From NCBI GenBank assembly GCA_900319005.1, contig ONMV01000015.1:24748-88747 (forward strand): 64,000 bases of DNA. Reading direction: 5' to 3'. The notes below the pieces were generated by a model that worked only from the letters and a program-made list of their open reading frames with translations, was not told the origin of the DNA and searched no databases. The stretch is from an uncultured Bacteroidales bacterium. GTDB taxonomy: Bacteria; Bacteroidota; Bacteroidia; Bacteroidales; Paludibacteraceae. Below are positions 42,646-52,630 of this stretch, one piece after another; the stretch's first letter is position 1; each line of letters opens with the position of its first letter. Made by a program: the position numbers and the translations under genes.

Positions 42646-43330
42646 CCGGTTCATTAAGAAGATCCATGAACTCCATTGTACGACTCTCCAGCACACGAAC
42701 CACGCGGTCAATAAGTGCCACAAGGTAGTTATACGCGAACATAGAGAGGATTCCTACTATCAGACCTCCGATAGTGGTCACCATAGCCTGATACATACCT
42801 GTAGAGAGGGCACTCATCTCGATCACCCCGCCCGAAGTCTGAGCCATGTTATAGAACGTCTGAACCATACCGAGTACGGTACCCAAGAAACCCAACATCG
42901 GAGCTCCCCCTGCTACGGTAGCTAACACGACGAGACCTTTCTCCAAACGTCCCACTTCTATATTTCCGACATTCTCTACTGCTACCTGCACATCCTGCAT
43001 CGGACGACCGATACGCGTGATACCTTTCTCTATCATGTGAGCAGAAGGAGTGTCCGTCTGATGACAGAGATTAAGCGCCGAATCAATCTTACCCTCATGA
43101 ATATAATCACGGATACGATCCATGAATGATTTGTCTTCACGGGTAGCCTGCCTGATCACCACCAGACGTTCAATAAAGATGTAACATGCTCCGGCAAGAA
43201 GGATTGCCAGAATAATCATAATCCAACCTCCGTACTGAGCCATTTCCCAAAGGTTGATAGACTGCGTTGTTTTTTCGATGGTTGCTAACTCTTCCTGGAT
43301 AGCTGCAACCGTGTCAATTTGTAAAAGCAT
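42641..43330 (-). CDS. exbB: MotA/TolQ/ExbB proton channel protein
   Basis: 229 residues from ATG 43330 (MLLQIDTVAAIQ). A longer reading frame from 43411 would abut pdxJ and adds a nonsense N-terminus, so it is rejected. Three transmembrane helices; GGWIMIILAILLAGACYIFI, APMLGFLGTVLGMVQTFYNM and MYQAMVTTIGGLIVGILSMF are the ExbB hallmarks. Works with ExbD and TonB. Confidence 0.94.
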   Translation of the reverse strand: MLLQIDTVAAIQEELATIEKTTQSINLWEMAQYGGWIMIILAILLAGACYIFIERLVVIRQATREDKSFMDRIRDYIHEGKIDSALNLCHQTDTPSAHMIEKGITRIGRPMQDVQVAVENVGNIEVGRLEKGLVVLATVAGGAPMLGFLGTVLGMVQTFYNMAQTSGGVIEMSALSTGMYQAMVTTIGGLIVGILSMFAYNYLVALIDRVVRVLESRTMEFMDLLNEPA

Positions 43331-43411
43331 ATAAATCTTTCTATTTTCAATTTTCAAGATTTTCGCTTGTCGAAAATAATCGTTCGAGCAAAGCGAGATA
43401 AGAATTATCAA

Positions 43412-44125
43412 TTACTTCAGTAAATCCAAATATTCCTGAATTGTTTCTTGAATGCCCAAATACAAGGCATCGCAGATGATAGCATGACCGATGGACACTT
43501 CTGCTGTCCAAGGGAATGCCTGTATGAACGGCTTGAGATTTCGGAGATTAAGGTCATGCCCTGCGTTCATACCCAAACCTAACTCGTGCGCCTTCACCGC
43601 TGCCGGACGGTATTTCTCAATCGCCCGCTTGGGATCGGCATCAAACATCTCTGCATACGGACCCGTATAGAGCTCTACACGGTCAGCTCCCGTACGAAGC
43701 GCATATTCCACCATCACCGGATCGGGATCCACGAAGATACTCACCCTCATCCGATAAGCATGCAACTGATTCACTACACCCTTCAGAAAATCCAAATGAC
43801 GACGGGTATCCCAACCGTGATTAGAAGTAAGCTGCGAAGGATCATCGGGCACTAAGGTCACCTGGGTCGGACGAACATCCGTCACCAACGCAAGGAACTC
43901 CTCCGTCGGATTACCCTCAATATTGAGCTCCGTTGTTACCATCGACTTGAGTTGGTACACATCTTCCTTGCGTATATGACGCTCATCAGGACGAGGATGC
44001 ACCGTTATTCCCTGCGCACCAAACAACTCACAATCCACCGCAAAACGCTGAACATCAGGCAGATTACCACCACGTGCATTGCGTAGCGTAGCTACTTTGT
44101 TGATATTAACACTTAACTTCGTCAT
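43412..44125 (-). CDS. pdxJ: Pyridoxine 5'-phosphate synthase
   Basis: 237 residues from ATG 44125 ([20 protein letters not shown]), the usual family start. It condenses 1-deoxyxylulose 5-phosphate with 3-amino-2-oxopropyl phosphate to make vitamin B6. [41 protein letters not shown] and [14 protein letters not shown] are typical. The ATG at 44152 is rejected because the promoter box overlaps it. Confidence 0.96.
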   Translation of the reverse strand: MTKLSVNINKVATLRNARGGNLPDVQRFAVDCELFGAQGITVHPRPDERHIRKEDVYQLKSMVTTELNIEGNPTEEFLALVTDVRPTQVTLVPDDPSQLTSNHGWDTRRHLDFLKGVVNQLHAYRMRVSIFVDPDPVMVEYALRTGADRVELYTGPYAEMFDADPKRAIEKYRPAAVKAHELGLGMNAGHDLNLRNLKPFIQAFPWTAEVSIGHAIICDALYLGIQETIQEYLDLLK

Positions 44126-44149
44126 TGTATATGGCATTAAAAATCGCGG

Positions 44150-44181
44150 CAAAGTTACAAAAACTTTTTCATATACGCAAG
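44150..44181 (-). promoter_or_regulatory. Promoter of pdxJ-exbB-exbD-tonB
   Basis: Minus strand: CTTG (44181-44178), 20 bp, TAACTTTG (44157-44150). Decides the pdxJ start. Confidence 0.78.
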
Positions 44182-44231
44182 TACGCGCGCATTATTTTTA
44201 TAAAAAGTGCATTTTTATGCCTTCTGAGGCA

Positions 44232-44265
44232 AATTTTTAATTTTTAATTTTTAATTTTCAATTAA
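44232..44265. repeat. Heptamer run in the nadK promoter
   Basis: Three TTTTTAA units, then TTTTCAA and TTAAATG. It covers the position where the -33 box of nadK should be. Confidence 0.75.
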
Positions 44266-44279
44266 ATGTAGTACCTTTG
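44248..44279 (+). promoter_or_regulatory. Promoter of nadK
   Basis: TACCTTTG at 44272-44279, 20 bp before the ATG at 44300. The -33 position (44248-44251) reads TTTT inside the heptamer run, a weak match. Confidence 0.65.
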
Positions 44280-44299
44280 CGCATTATTTTGCGTTTTTT

Positions 44300-45232
44300 A
44301 TGACGATTGCTATTTTTGGAAATGCAATGAAGTCCGAAACCTTACATGAGGTAAGGCATCTTCTTGACTTCATGAAAGAGAAAGGTATTAACGTCGTCTT
44401 GTCCCATGAATTGAGACAAGAGTTGAATCTGCGGGAATACCCTTGTTTTGACCACTCCTTCCCAAAGGGACTGACGATCTCCGACCTCAAAGACCACAAG
44501 ACCGATTTCCTGTTCTTGGAAGCCGCTAACTACGAGCCGATTGACTTTGCCCTGTCGGTCGGAGGGGATGGTACTTTCCTTACCAGCGCTGCATCAATAG
44601 GACAGAAGAATATTCCTATCTTGGGCATCAACTGCGGGCACTTAGGTTTTTTAGCGGAAGTACAGAGTCAGGACGTAGATGACATCTTGCAGCAACTCAT
44701 AGCCGGACAGTACACCATTGAGCAACGCAGTTTGCTGAAAGTAAGCGTTTTAGATAAGTCCGGCAGCGAACGGGAAGGACTCATCATGGCTCCCAACGCG
44801 CTGAACGAGATCGCTATCTTGAAAGAGGGTCTCAGTAGTATGTTGCAGATCGAACTCAAGGTCAACGGGGAGTACCTGCATACCTATAACTCCGACGGTT
44901 TGGTCATTGCTACCCCGACAGGCAGTACCGCCTATAACCTCTCCATCGGCGGACCGCTGATGGTTCCGCAGAGTAGAGGGATTATTTTAACGCCGATAGC
45001 GCCTCATAGCTTGACTGTCAAACCACTCGTTGTGCCCGACGACTGGCAATTTGATATCAAGGTCACCAGTCGGTACGACTCTTACATGGTCTCTGTGGAC
45101 GGACGCAGTCAAAGTCTGAGCAACGACATGAGTCTGCATATTGAACGGGCACCCTATACCATCAAAGTGGTACAGATCGGTGATAACAGTTTCTTGAAAT
45201 CGCTTCGTACAAAACTCAACTGGGGGAGATAA
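44300..45232 (+). CDS. nadK: NAD kinase
   Basis: 310 residues. DFALSVGGDGTFLTSAASIG (about residues 87-106) is the GGDG motif and GINCGHLGFLAEV follows; LIMAPNALNEIAILKEG carries the NE motif and TPTGSTAYNLSIGGPLMVP the second conserved region. It phosphorylates NAD to NADP. The start MTIAIFGNAMK fits Bacteroidota homologues. First gene in a plus-strand group nadK-lgt-fmt-HD protein. Confidence 0.96.
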   Translation: MTIAIFGNAMKSETLHEVRHLLDFMKEKGINVVLSHELRQELNLREYPCFDHSFPKGLTISDLKDHKTDFLFLEAANYEPIDFALSVGGDGTFLTSAASIGQKNIPILGINCGHLGFLAEVQSQDVDDILQQLIAGQYTIEQRSLLKVSVLDKSGSEREGLIMAPNALNEIAILKEGLSSMLQIELKVNGEYLHTYNSDGLVIATPTGSTAYNLSIGGPLMVPQSRGIILTPIAPHSLTVKPLVVPDDWQFDIKVTSRYDSYMVSVDGRSQSLSNDMSLHIERAPYTIKVVQIGDNSFLKSLRTKLNWGR

Positions 45233-45243
45233 AACAAAAGATT

Positions 45244-46158
45244 ATGTTTAATTTTATTGTTTGGGACGTTGATCCGATACTCATTCATTTCGGGGACGGA
45301 GGAATACGCTGGTACGGCTTGCTATGGGCGGTCGGACTATATGTCTGCTGGGCATTGAACGATCGGATGTACAAAAGCGAGAACTGTCCTGCCGAATGGT
45401 CCGACCAACTCTTCTTCTGGATGGCTGCCGGAACTATCATCGGAGCACGTTTGGGACATTGCTGGTTCTATGAATGGCATCAATACGGCGAACCTTGGCA
45501 TCTCTTCGGATGGGAGTTCACCTATCGTAATCCCTATATTGAGCATCCACTCCGTTTGTTCAGAATATGGGAAGGTGGATTAGCCAGTCATGGAGGAACC
45601 CTCGGAATCATTATTACCGCTATTTTGCTCAATAAATATCGTTTCAGCCGTTACCCCCAGTTCGGTACCAGTTGGATTTGGATCTTGGATCGTCTCTGTA
45701 TAGGCGCAGGATTGACCGGCGCACTGATTCGATTGGGTAATCTCTTTAACAGCGAGATATACGGCGGACCGACAGACCTGCCGTGGGGATTCATCTTCGT
45801 GCGGGAAGGACTAACTATCCCTTGTCACCCCACGCAGATCTATGAGATGATTTACTGTCTCATCGCGTTTGCTGTCACCTATACCCTGTACCATAAAACG
45901 GACGCCCGTCGTCGCGAAGGACTGCTACTCGGTATCTTCTTGGAGATCGTCTTCTTCACGCGTTTCTGCTTGGAGTTCATCAAAAACGACCAAGAGGCTT
46001 TCGAAGCGGGACACCTCCTCAATATGGGTCAACTACTGAGCATTCCCTTCATCGTCCTCGGCTTATACCTTATTATACGCGCGTATAGAAGACCCCTCAG
46101 TCCGGTGGTGGACAAACGACCGAGGAGTCTTGATCCAAAATATCAAGACGTTAAATAG
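45244..46158 (+). CDS. lgt: Prolipoprotein diacylglyceryl transferase
   Basis: 304 residues, about seven transmembrane helices. GGDGGIRWYGLLWAVG-like start, ASHGGTLGIIITAILLN and the signature GALIRLGNLFNSEIYGGPTD (about residues 160-179) are intact. It attaches diacylglycerol to lipobox cysteines, for example of GldK, the DUF4292 protein and the FKBP protein in this window. Located 11 bp after nadK. Confidence 0.95.
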   Translation: MFNFIVWDVDPILIHFGDGGIRWYGLLWAVGLYVCWALNDRMYKSENCPAEWSDQLFFWMAAGTIIGARLGHCWFYEWHQYGEPWHLFGWEFTYRNPYIEHPLRLFRIWEGGLASHGGTLGIIITAILLNKYRFSRYPQFGTSWIWILDRLCIGAGLTGALIRLGNLFNSEIYGGPTDLPWGFIFVREGLTIPCHPTQIYEMIYCLIAFAVTYTLYHKTDARRREGLLLGIFLEIVFFTRFCLEFIKNDQEAFEAGHLLNMGQLLSIPFIVLGLYLIIRAYRRPLSPVVDKRPRSLDPKYQDVK

Positions 46159-46203
46159 TTAAATCGTTAAAATGGTTTTTTCTATCGAAAAAACGTTAAA
46201 TTG
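46149..46203. repeat. Dispersed GTTAAAATGG repeat, copy 2
   Basis: Starts before the lgt stop codon. GTTAAAT/GTTAAAAT units, then GTTTTTTCTATCGAAAAAAC (a palindrome) and GTTAAAT. The same arrangement occurs at 15073-15121. Confidence 0.65.
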
Positions 46204-46204
46204 T

Positions 46205-47134
46205 ATGACAAAATCTGATCTTAGAATCATATATTTAGGAACACCGGAGTTTGCAGCAACCAGTCTGCGGGCGTTGGTGGAAGGTGGATACAACGTAGTA
46301 GCAGTCGTCACGATGCCGGATAAACCCGCGGGACGAGGTCACCAAATACAATTCTCCGAGGTGAAGAAATATGCCTTGGAGGTGGGACTACCCGTCCTGC
46401 AACCCGAGAAACTCAAAGACGAAGCGTTCGTGGAAGAACTACGTTCCTACCAAGCCGACCTGCAGATCGTTGTAGCTTTCCGTATGTTACCGGAAGTGGT
46501 CTGGGCGATGCCTCGCTTGGGCACCTTCAACCTGCATGCCTCGCTTTTACCACAGTACCGGGGTGCAGCTCCGATCAACTGGGCTGTCATGAACGGCGAC
46601 CAAGAGACGGGAGCAACTACTTTCATGCTCAAACATGAGATCGACACGGGAAACATGATCCTTCAGGAACGCCTTCCTATCGGACCCGACGAGAACGTCG
46701 GTTCGGTACACGACCGGCTTATGCAGATGGGAACAGGCTTGGTAACACGCACAGTAGATCTCATCATCGAATGCGAGAACAAAGGTATCCCTATTCCCAC
46801 AACCCCACAACCGGAGATAGCAGAACTGCGTCCCGCACCGAAGATCTTCAAAGAAGACTGCGAGATTCATTTCGACCAAATGACGGCAGAACAGGTCCAT
46901 AATTTCGTGCGTGGATTGAGTCCATACCCTGCCGCATGGGCGAACCTCACCATCAACGGCCAACTCTTCGAGAATGTGAAGATCTACAAGGTGGAAGTCT
47001 ACCCCCATCCCCTCCATGAAGGGAAGGGAGATATCATTGTGCCGTGCAAGGAGGGTGCAGTGCAGATTCTTGAACTCCAAGTACCGGGAAAGAAACGAAT
47101 GGACGCTAAATCGTTCTTGAATGGATTACATTAA
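46205..47134 (+). CDS. fmt: Methionyl-tRNA formyltransferase
   Basis: 309 residues from ATG 46205; the ATG at 46172 lies in the dispersed repeat and is less likely. LRIIYLGTPEFAATSLRALV is the start of the formyltransferase domain, and SLLPQYRGAAPINWAVMNGD, then ETGATTFMLKHEIDTGNM hold the Asn-His-Asp catalytic region. It formylates initiator Met-tRNA. A weak palindromic element (about 47000-47032) codes for YPHPLHEGKGD in the C-terminal domain. The end overlaps the next gene by 14 bp. Confidence 0.96.
   Translation: MTKSDLRIIYLGTPEFAATSLRALVEGGYNVVAVVTMPDKPAGRGHQIQFSEVKKYALEVGLPVLQPEKLKDEAFVEELRSYQADLQIVVAFRMLPEVVWAMPRLGTFNLHASLLPQYRGAAPINWAVMNGDQETGATTFMLKHEIDTGNMILQERLPIGPDENVGSVHDRLMQMGTGLVTRTVDLIIECENKGIPIPTTPQPEIAELRPAPKIFKEDCEIHFDQMTAEQVHNFVRGLSPYPAAWANLTINGQLFENVKIYKVEVYPHPLHEGKGDIIVPCKEGAVQILELQVPGKKRMDAKSFLNGLH
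47000..47032. repeat. GC-rich imperfect palindrome inside fmt
   Basis: CCCCTCC and GGGAAGGGAG flank ATGAA. Peptide PHPLHEGKG resembles those of the other palindromes. Confidence 0.6.
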
Positions 47135-47678
47135 ACTCATAGATAAGTACTACGGCAACTATCCTGCCTTGCGGGATGTACTGGTAACACATAGCCGTCA
47201 AGTGGCGGACCGTGCGTTACGCATCGTGGACGCACATCCTCAATGGATTGAACAAGGATTAGTGGACCGCACCTTCATCGAAGAGGCTGCTATGCTTCAT
47301 GATATAGGTATCATCTTTTGCAACGCCCCGAAGATTCATTGCCGAGGACAGCACAAATATATCGAGCATGGTTATTTAGGGGCGGAGTTATTACGTGCGG
47401 AGGGTTACCCCAAACATGCCTTGGTAGCCGAACGGCATACCGGAACAGGTATCACTATGGAACAGGTCATCCGCGAAGAACTGCCTATCCCCGAACGCGA
47501 TTATTGTCCTCAGTCGATGGAAGAGAAAATCATCTGCTATGCCGACAAGTTCTACTCCAAGTCCCACCTCGGTGAAGAAGTATCCATCGATAAAATCAAA
47601 TACAACATCTGGAAATACGGTCACGAAGCGATCCTTCGCTGGAATGAGTTAGTGGAACTTATGGGCGAAGCCCAATGA
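47121..47678 (+). CDS. HD domain protein
   Basis: 185 residues. THSRQVADRALRI with EEAAMLHDIGIIF (about residues 54-66) and the later ERHTGTGI form an HD-type metal site (H...HD...D). Family members are phosphohydrolases of unknown substrate. It overlaps fmt by 14 bp and its 3' end overlaps the end of the opposite DUF3078 gene by 30 bp. Confidence 0.85.
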   Translation: MDYIKLIDKYYGNYPALRDVLVTHSRQVADRALRIVDAHPQWIEQGLVDRTFIEEAAMLHDIGIIFCNAPKIHCRGQHKYIEHGYLGAELLRAEGYPKHALVAERHTGTGITMEQVIREELPIPERDYCPQSMEEKIICYADKFYSKSHLGEEVSIDKIKYNIWKYGHEAILRWNELVELMGEAQ

Positions 47679-48812
47679 CAGTAATTCGCGGAACTGTATC
47701 TTGGCACGACGATCGCCTTCCATGATAACCGACGAGTCATAGCGCGGATGTAACATCAGACGGGCGGAGAGGAAACGATTGATAATAAAATCGCAGTTTG
47801 CCTCCAGATCAATCTCCACATGATGATAATTGGTGTAGAAATAGAACCGTGTCTCCAGTGACACCTCGCGCACAGGTTTCCATACATACTCCACACGCAC
47901 GGACGAACCGATCGTGTGGAGTGTTTTTTGTCCGGGATCAAGACCATAATCTTTTACCTCCACTCGTGCAGTGTCCATGATATGGATCACCTTGTACGAG
48001 AGAGGTGAGACGGAAACGGACAGTCCGTTGACCGGTTTCCAGTCTATACCCAATGCCGCATTGAAACGGAATGGGGAGAACGGTCCGGACTTGAGGGCGT
48101 TGGAGTTGGATTTATAGGTCGGAAACAAACGGGTCTCTATCTCGCCCGAGATCGAGGCAAAAAGGGTCGGAACGATCCGATAATTAGCTTTGGTATAAAG
48201 TCTCAACAGGTCATCCGTCGTGTTCACTTTATGCAGACTGTCCGCAGAAATAGTAGAACCGCCTATCCGCCATTCGCCGAAATTCTCCCATGTGAACCGA
48301 TCGGAAATATAACTGATTTGTCCTTTGGCTATACCGAGACCGGCAAAAGAAGACGAACCCCCTTGGTACCAGTTGGGAGTGACGTAGTTCTGGGTGATCT
48401 GTGCCATCAGCGTTGCCTCTCGGCGCCAATGGGTCTTCGCGTCACGGATAGCACGGAGCACATCATTACGATCCTCCTCCACATCCTTGATCCATGATTT
48501 CTCGATCGCGATAAGAGGTATACTGTCGGGTCTCTTGATGGCTAATTGGGCGTTCAGAGCCCGCAATGAATCCATCTCCGACTGTGCGCGTGCAATAGAA
48601 TCCCGCTGCATGATCTCCGCGAAGGTCAGCGTATCGACCGTGTCGTTGGCATGAAGCATCTCGCTCTGTCTGCGAACCAGATCCAATAGATACGTATCCA
48701 TATCCACTGTCTGTTTCTGTTCGCCCAACCGAAACGTATCGGTATATAATTGTTGTGCCGTCACATTCATGGCGGCACAAACAATCAGCAAGATGGTTAA
48801 AATTTTCTGCAT
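47649..48812 (-). CDS. DUF3078 family outer membrane protein
   Basis: 387 residues with signal peptide (ends MNVTAQQ). The stretch TQNYVTPNWYQGGSSSFAGL (about residues 140-159) is the DUF3078 signature, followed by beta strands of a probable barrel ending in LSLGFAHKFH. Function unknown, conserved in Bacteroidota. A Thr/Arg/Asp-rich helical region precedes the barrel. Follows secA, separated by a 23-bp tandem repeat. Confidence 0.85.
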   Translation of the reverse strand: MQKILTILLIVCAAMNVTAQQLYTDTFRLGEQKQTVDMDTYLLDLVRRQSEMLHANDTVDTLTFAEIMQRDSIARAQSEMDSLRALNAQLAIKRPDSIPLIAIEKSWIKDVEEDRNDVLRAIRDAKTHWRREATLMAQITQNYVTPNWYQGGSSSFAGLGIAKGQISYISDRFTWENFGEWRIGGSTISADSLHKVNTTDDLLRLYTKANYRIVPTLFASISGEIETRLFPTYKSNSNALKSGPFSPFRFNAALGIDWKPVNGLSVSVSPLSYKVIHIMDTARVEVKDYGLDPGQKTLHTIGSSVRVEYVWKPVREVSLETRFYFYTNYHHVEIDLEANCDFIINRFLSARLMLHPRYDSSVIMEGDRRAKIQFRELLSLGFAHKFH

Positions 48813-48815
48813 CTA

Positions 48816-48869
48816 CGGTCTATACTCTATCAGCGTAGCGGTCTATACTCTATCAGCGAAGCGGTCTCT
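48816..48869. repeat. 23-bp tandem repeat (GACCGCTTCGCT family)
   Basis: Two 23-bp units (48816-48838 and 48839-48861) and a partial third up to the secA stop codon. On the minus strand they begin GACCGCTTCGCTGATAGAG. Related copies are at 55529-55551 and 56953-56975. Confidence 0.85.
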
Positions 48870-51800
48870 TAAATCCCCGCGGCATTTAATCTTCCGTGGC
48901 ATTGCTTGTATTTCTTGCCACTTCCGCACGGACACGGATCATTCGGTCTCGGTTTCTTATCCGCATGAATCGGTTCGGGACGGGCGTTCTCACGGGTGTC
49001 ACGTCCTGCTGCTTGCGCTGCACCGGAAGCATGAGCAGCCTGCTGCACCGCATCTTTCTGCGTCCGGTAACGGCTGTAATCCATTCGGCGTTGTTGCTGT
49101 GCCTGCTGTACCTGATCCGGCTCGGTCACATGAATCTGACCGCGCAGCAGGATTGCGATCGCACGGCGGTTCAGCGCATCCAGCATTGCTTTGAAAATAT
49201 GGAACGACTCCAACTTATAGATCAACAGCGGATCTTTCTGCTCATACGAAGCGTTCTGAACACTCTGCTTGAGGTCGTCCAACTGACGGAGATGCTCTTT
49301 CCACTCATCATCGATGACGTAGAGCAACATACGTTTCTCGAACTCCTTCACCACCTCTTTGCAATGCGTCTCTGCTGCTTTCTTGAGGTTCACGGCGATG
49401 TTATAGACACGTTTGCCGTCGGTGATCGGAATGAGGATGTTCTCATACATCTGTCCCTTGGTCTCATAGACGTACTGGATCTGAGGATCAGCTATCTGGG
49501 TCAACTTGTCCATACGGCGTTTGAAGCTGTCGAGCGCAGACTCAGCGAGTTGGTTGGATAGCGCTTCACGTTTGCCACGACTGAACGTCTCCTCGTCAAA
49601 CGGCATCTCGATAGCGAAAACCTGCATCGTATCGAACTTGAGTCCCTCGTAGTCATTCGCGCTCTTGGCATCCGAAACGAGGTTTTCTGCGATCTCATAG
49701 ATCATGTTCGTTATATCCACACCGATTCGCTCGCCCATCAACGCGTGACGACGTTTGGCGTAGATGAGGTTACGCTGCTGGTTCATCACATCGTCGTATT
49801 CGATAAGGCGTTTTCGGATACCGAAGTTGTTCTCCTCCACTTTCTTCTGCGCACGTTCGATAGAGTTCGATATCATCGAGTGCTCGATCATCTCGCCTTC
49901 CTCGAAGCCCATACGATCCATGATAGAAGCGATTTTTTCGCTACCGAACATACGCATCAAATCATCTTCGAGCGATACATAGAAGACCGAACTACCCGGG
50001 TCACCCTGACGTCCGGCACGACCACGTAACTGTCTGTCCACACGGCGGCTCTCATGACGCTCGGTACCGATGATAGCGAGACCTCCCGCCTCTTTCACCT
50101 CCGGCGTCAACTTGATATCGGTACCACGACCCGCCATGTTGGTCGCGATCGTCACCACGCCCGCACGACCTGCTTCGGCTACGACCTGCGCTTCCTGTTG
50201 GTGCAACTTGGCGTTCAGCACATTATGTTTGATCTTACGCATCGTAAGCATCTTGCTCAGCAACTCCGATATCTCCACACTCGTCGTACCCACCAGTACC
50301 GGACGACCTTGGTTCACCATGTTCACGATCTCGTCGATGACGGCGTTGTATTTCTCGCGTTTGGTTCGGTAAATACGGTCGTTCATATCGATACGGGCGA
50401 TGGGTTTGTTGGTCGGGATAACCACTACGTCCAACTTGTAGATATTCCAGAACTCACCTGCCTCGGTCTCTGCGGTACCGGTCATACCGGCGAGTTTATG
50501 GTACATACGGAAGTAGTTCTGCAGCGTGATGGTCGCAAAAGTCTGGGTAGCCCCTTCGACCTTCACGTTCTCTTTCGCTTCCACCGCCTGATGCAGACCG
50601 TCACTCCAGCGACGACCCTCCATCACACGGCCTGTCTGCTCATCTACGATCTTCACCTCGCCGCCGTCAATGATGTAATCCACATCTTTCTCGAAGAGGG
50701 TGTACGCTTTGAGCAGCTGGTGAACGGTGTGTACGCGTTCCGACTTGATCGAATAGTTAGTGAGGATCTCGTCTTTCTTCTGCTGAGCCTCTTCCTTCGT
50801 ACATCGTCCTTCGTTACTTTGTACTTCTACTTCCGCCATCTCACTTCCTACATCCGGCAGAACGAAGAAATTCGGGTCATCGGTCGAACCCGTGAGGGCA
50901 TCGATACCCTTATCGGTCAGTTCGATGGACTTGTTCTTCTCGTCAATTACGAAATAGAGTTCGTCCGTCGCAATGTGCATATTCTTCTCGTTCTCTTGCA
51001 GATAGAACTCTTCCGTCTTCTGCAAACGCACTTTGACACCTGGCTCGGAGAGGTACTTGATCAGCGCCTTGCTCTTCGGCAGACCCTTGAAAGCACGGAA
51101 AAGCGCCAACTCACCTGCCTCACGCTCTTTCTCGTCCTGTGACGACATCTTCTTTTTCGCTTCAACCAACAGGTTCGTCGTCAAGGTCGTCTGCTGTCTT
51201 ACCAACGCTGCCACACGGTCTTTGTACTCATCGAACATCTGATCCTCTCCGCGGGGAACAGGACCACTGATAATCAACGGAGTACGGGCATCGTCAATCA
51301 ACACCGAGTCCACCTCATCCACGATCGCATAGTTATGTCCGCGTTGTACCAGATCCAGCGGAGAGGTTGCCATGTTATCGCGCAGGTAGTCGAAACCGAA
51401 CTCATTGTTCGTTCCGAAAGTGATATCGCAGGCATAAGCCTTACGACGCTCGTCCGAATTCGGTTTGTGCTTGTCGATACAATCGACCGTCAGACCGAGG
51501 AACATATAGATCGGACCGTTCCATTCCGAGTCACGTTTGGCGAGGTAGTCGTTCACCGTCACCACATGGACACCCTCGTGCGTCAACGCGTTCAGATAAA
51601 CCGGCAGCGTAGCCACGAGGGTCTTACCTTCACCGGTTGCCATCTCGGCTATCTTACCTTGATGCAGAACAACACCACCGAACAACTGCACGTCGTAATG
51701 GATCATATCCCATTTGATCTCATTTCCTCCCGCCATCCAGTGGTTCTTATAAACAGCGATATCCTTCGTACTTGGTACTTGGTCACTTTGTTCCTTAGAC

Positions 51801-52249
51801 ACGATTTCCACGAAATCGAAACGCGGGTCAGCTGCCAAGTCTCTATCCATCTGCGTAGCGGTCACCTCTATCGTCTCGTTCTGGGCAAAACGACGGGCGG
51901 TCGATTTGACGATCGCATATGCCTCCGGCAATATCTCATTCAGAACGCGCTCGTACGTGTTCTGTATCTCTTTTTCCAACTTATCTACCTCGTTGTAAAT
52001 CTTCTCGCGCTTCTCAATAGGTGTTCCTTCGATGGACTCCTTCAAACGGCTGATTTCTGACTTCTGATCACGGACTGCTGCCTGCAACTTGTCCATCAGC
52101 GCCCATGAATGAGCACGCAACTCATCATTGGAAAGGGCGTCAATCACCTCGTACTGCGCCTTGATCTGGTCAACTATCGGCTGGATGGCGCGCATATCTT
52201 TCTGCGCCTTGTTGCCGAAAAGTTTCGTAATAATCTCAATAAAATTCAT
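48869..52249 (-). CDS. secA: Preprotein translocase ATPase SecA
   Basis: 1126 residues. Walker [21 protein letters not shown] (about residues 204-223), Walker [21 protein letters not shown], helicase motif [13 protein letters not shown] and [16 protein letters not shown] are all present, and the C-terminus has the zinc site [15 protein letters not shown]. It drives Sec export across the inner membrane. The length fits Bacteroidota SecA, which are longer than the E. coli protein. The promoter is at 52283-52314. Confidence 0.98.
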   Translation of the reverse strand: MNFIEIITKLFGNKAQKDMRAIQPIVDQIKAQYEVIDALSNDELRAHSWALMDKLQAAVRDQKSEISRLKESIEGTPIEKREKIYNEVDKLEKEIQNTYERVLNEILPEAYAIVKSTARRFAQNETIEVTATQMDRDLAADPRFDFVEIVSKEQSDQVPSTKDIAVYKNHWMAGGNEIKWDMIHYDVQLFGGVVLHQGKIAEMATGEGKTLVATLPVYLNALTHEGVHVVTVNDYLAKRDSEWNGPIYMFLGLTVDCIDKHKPNSDERRKAYACDITFGTNNEFGFDYLRDNMATSPLDLVQRGHNYAIVDEVDSVLIDDARTPLIISGPVPRGEDQMFDEYKDRVAALVRQQTTLTTNLLVEAKKKMSSQDEKEREAGELALFRAFKGLPKSKALIKYLSEPGVKVRLQKTEEFYLQENEKNMHIATDELYFVIDEKNKSIELTDKGIDALTGSTDDPNFFVLPDVGSEMAEVEVQSNEGRCTKEEAQQKKDEILTNYSIKSERVHTVHQLLKAYTLFEKDVDYIIDGGEVKIVDEQTGRVMEGRRWSDGLHQAVEAKENVKVEGATQTFATITLQNYFRMYHKLAGMTGTAETEAGEFWNIYKLDVVVIPTNKPIARIDMNDRIYRTKREKYNAVIDEIVNMVNQGRPVLVGTTSVEISELLSKMLTMRKIKHNVLNAKLHQQEAQVVAEAGRAGVVTIATNMAGRGTDIKLTPEVKEAGGLAIIGTERHESRRVDRQLRGRAGRQGDPGSSVFYVSLEDDLMRMFGSEKIASIMDRMGFEEGEMIEHSMISNSIERAQKKVEENNFGIRKRLIEYDDVMNQQRNLIYAKRRHALMGERIGVDITNMIYEIAENLVSDAKSANDYEGLKFDTMQVFAIEMPFDEETFSRGKREALSNQLAESALDSFKRRMDKLTQIADPQIQYVYETKGQMYENILIPITDGKRVYNIAVNLKKAAETHCKEVVKEFEKRMLLYVIDDEWKEHLRQLDDLKQSVQNASYEQKDPLLIYKLESFHIFKAMLDALNRRAIAILLRGQIHVTEPDQVQQAQQQRRMDYSRYRTQKDAVQQAAHASGAAQAAGRDTRENARPEPIHADKKPRPNDPCPCGSGKKYKQCHGRLNAAGI

Positions 52250-52282
52250 ATGTCGTTTCAGTATTTACACAAAATGTGGGTG

Positions 52283-52314
52283 CAAAAGTACAAAAAAATT
52301 TTGATATACGCAAA
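52283..52314 (-). promoter_or_regulatory. Promoter of secA
   Basis: Minus strand: TTTG (52314-52311), 20 bp, TACTTTTG (52290-52283), about 34 bp before the start codon. Confidence 0.78.
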
Positions 52315-52426
52315 TTTATACGTCAAAATATTTCATAGTTCCTTCCAATTTGTTAAAAACAACTATCATGCCACACTATTTATTCTGCCATTTTGGCAGT
52401 ATTCCTAATTCTCAACTCGCGAATCT

Positions 52427-52469
52427 TAATTTTCAATTTTCAATTTTCAATTCTCAATTTTCAATTATT
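52427..52469. repeat. Heptamer run between secA and the HTH-like gene
   Basis: Several TTTTCAA units with TTCTCAA and TTATTTT variants in the 380-bp intergenic region. A small hairpin TGCCATTTTGGCA precedes it at about 52386-52398. Confidence 0.8.
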
Positions 52470-52535
52470 TTCTGTGCCCCGTTAATCACTTTTCAAAATT
52501 CACTAACTCCCTATTATTCAGAACTCTACATCCCT

Positions 52536-52568
52536 TTATCACACGCTTTTTGTGATAAGGCTTATCAC
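52536..52568. promoter_or_regulatory. Triple TTATCAC half-site, probable operator
   Basis: TTATCACA at 52536-52543, TGTGATAA at 52551-52558 and CTTATCAC at 52561-52568. The last two form the perfect 17-bp palindrome GTGATAAGGCTTATCAC. It ends 6 bp before the -33 box of the next promoter, a good place for a repressor or activator. Confidence 0.65.
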
Positions 52569-52573
52569 TAACT

Positions 52574-52605
52574 ATTGCGTATATTATAAAAAAGCAGTAC
52601 CTTTG
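52574..52605 (+). promoter_or_regulatory. Promoter of the HTH-like membrane protein gene
   Basis: ATTG 52574-52577, 20 bp, TACCTTTG 52598-52605; ATG at 52631. Confidence 0.75.
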
Positions 52606-52630
52606 CACCGGATTTCAAAAACACAAAATT

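Noticed and set aside
43331-43411. 27-codon N-terminal extension of exbB (start at 43411)
   Set aside because: Adds an unrelated peptide derived from the spacer with heptamer repeats; the family start is MLLQIDTVAA.
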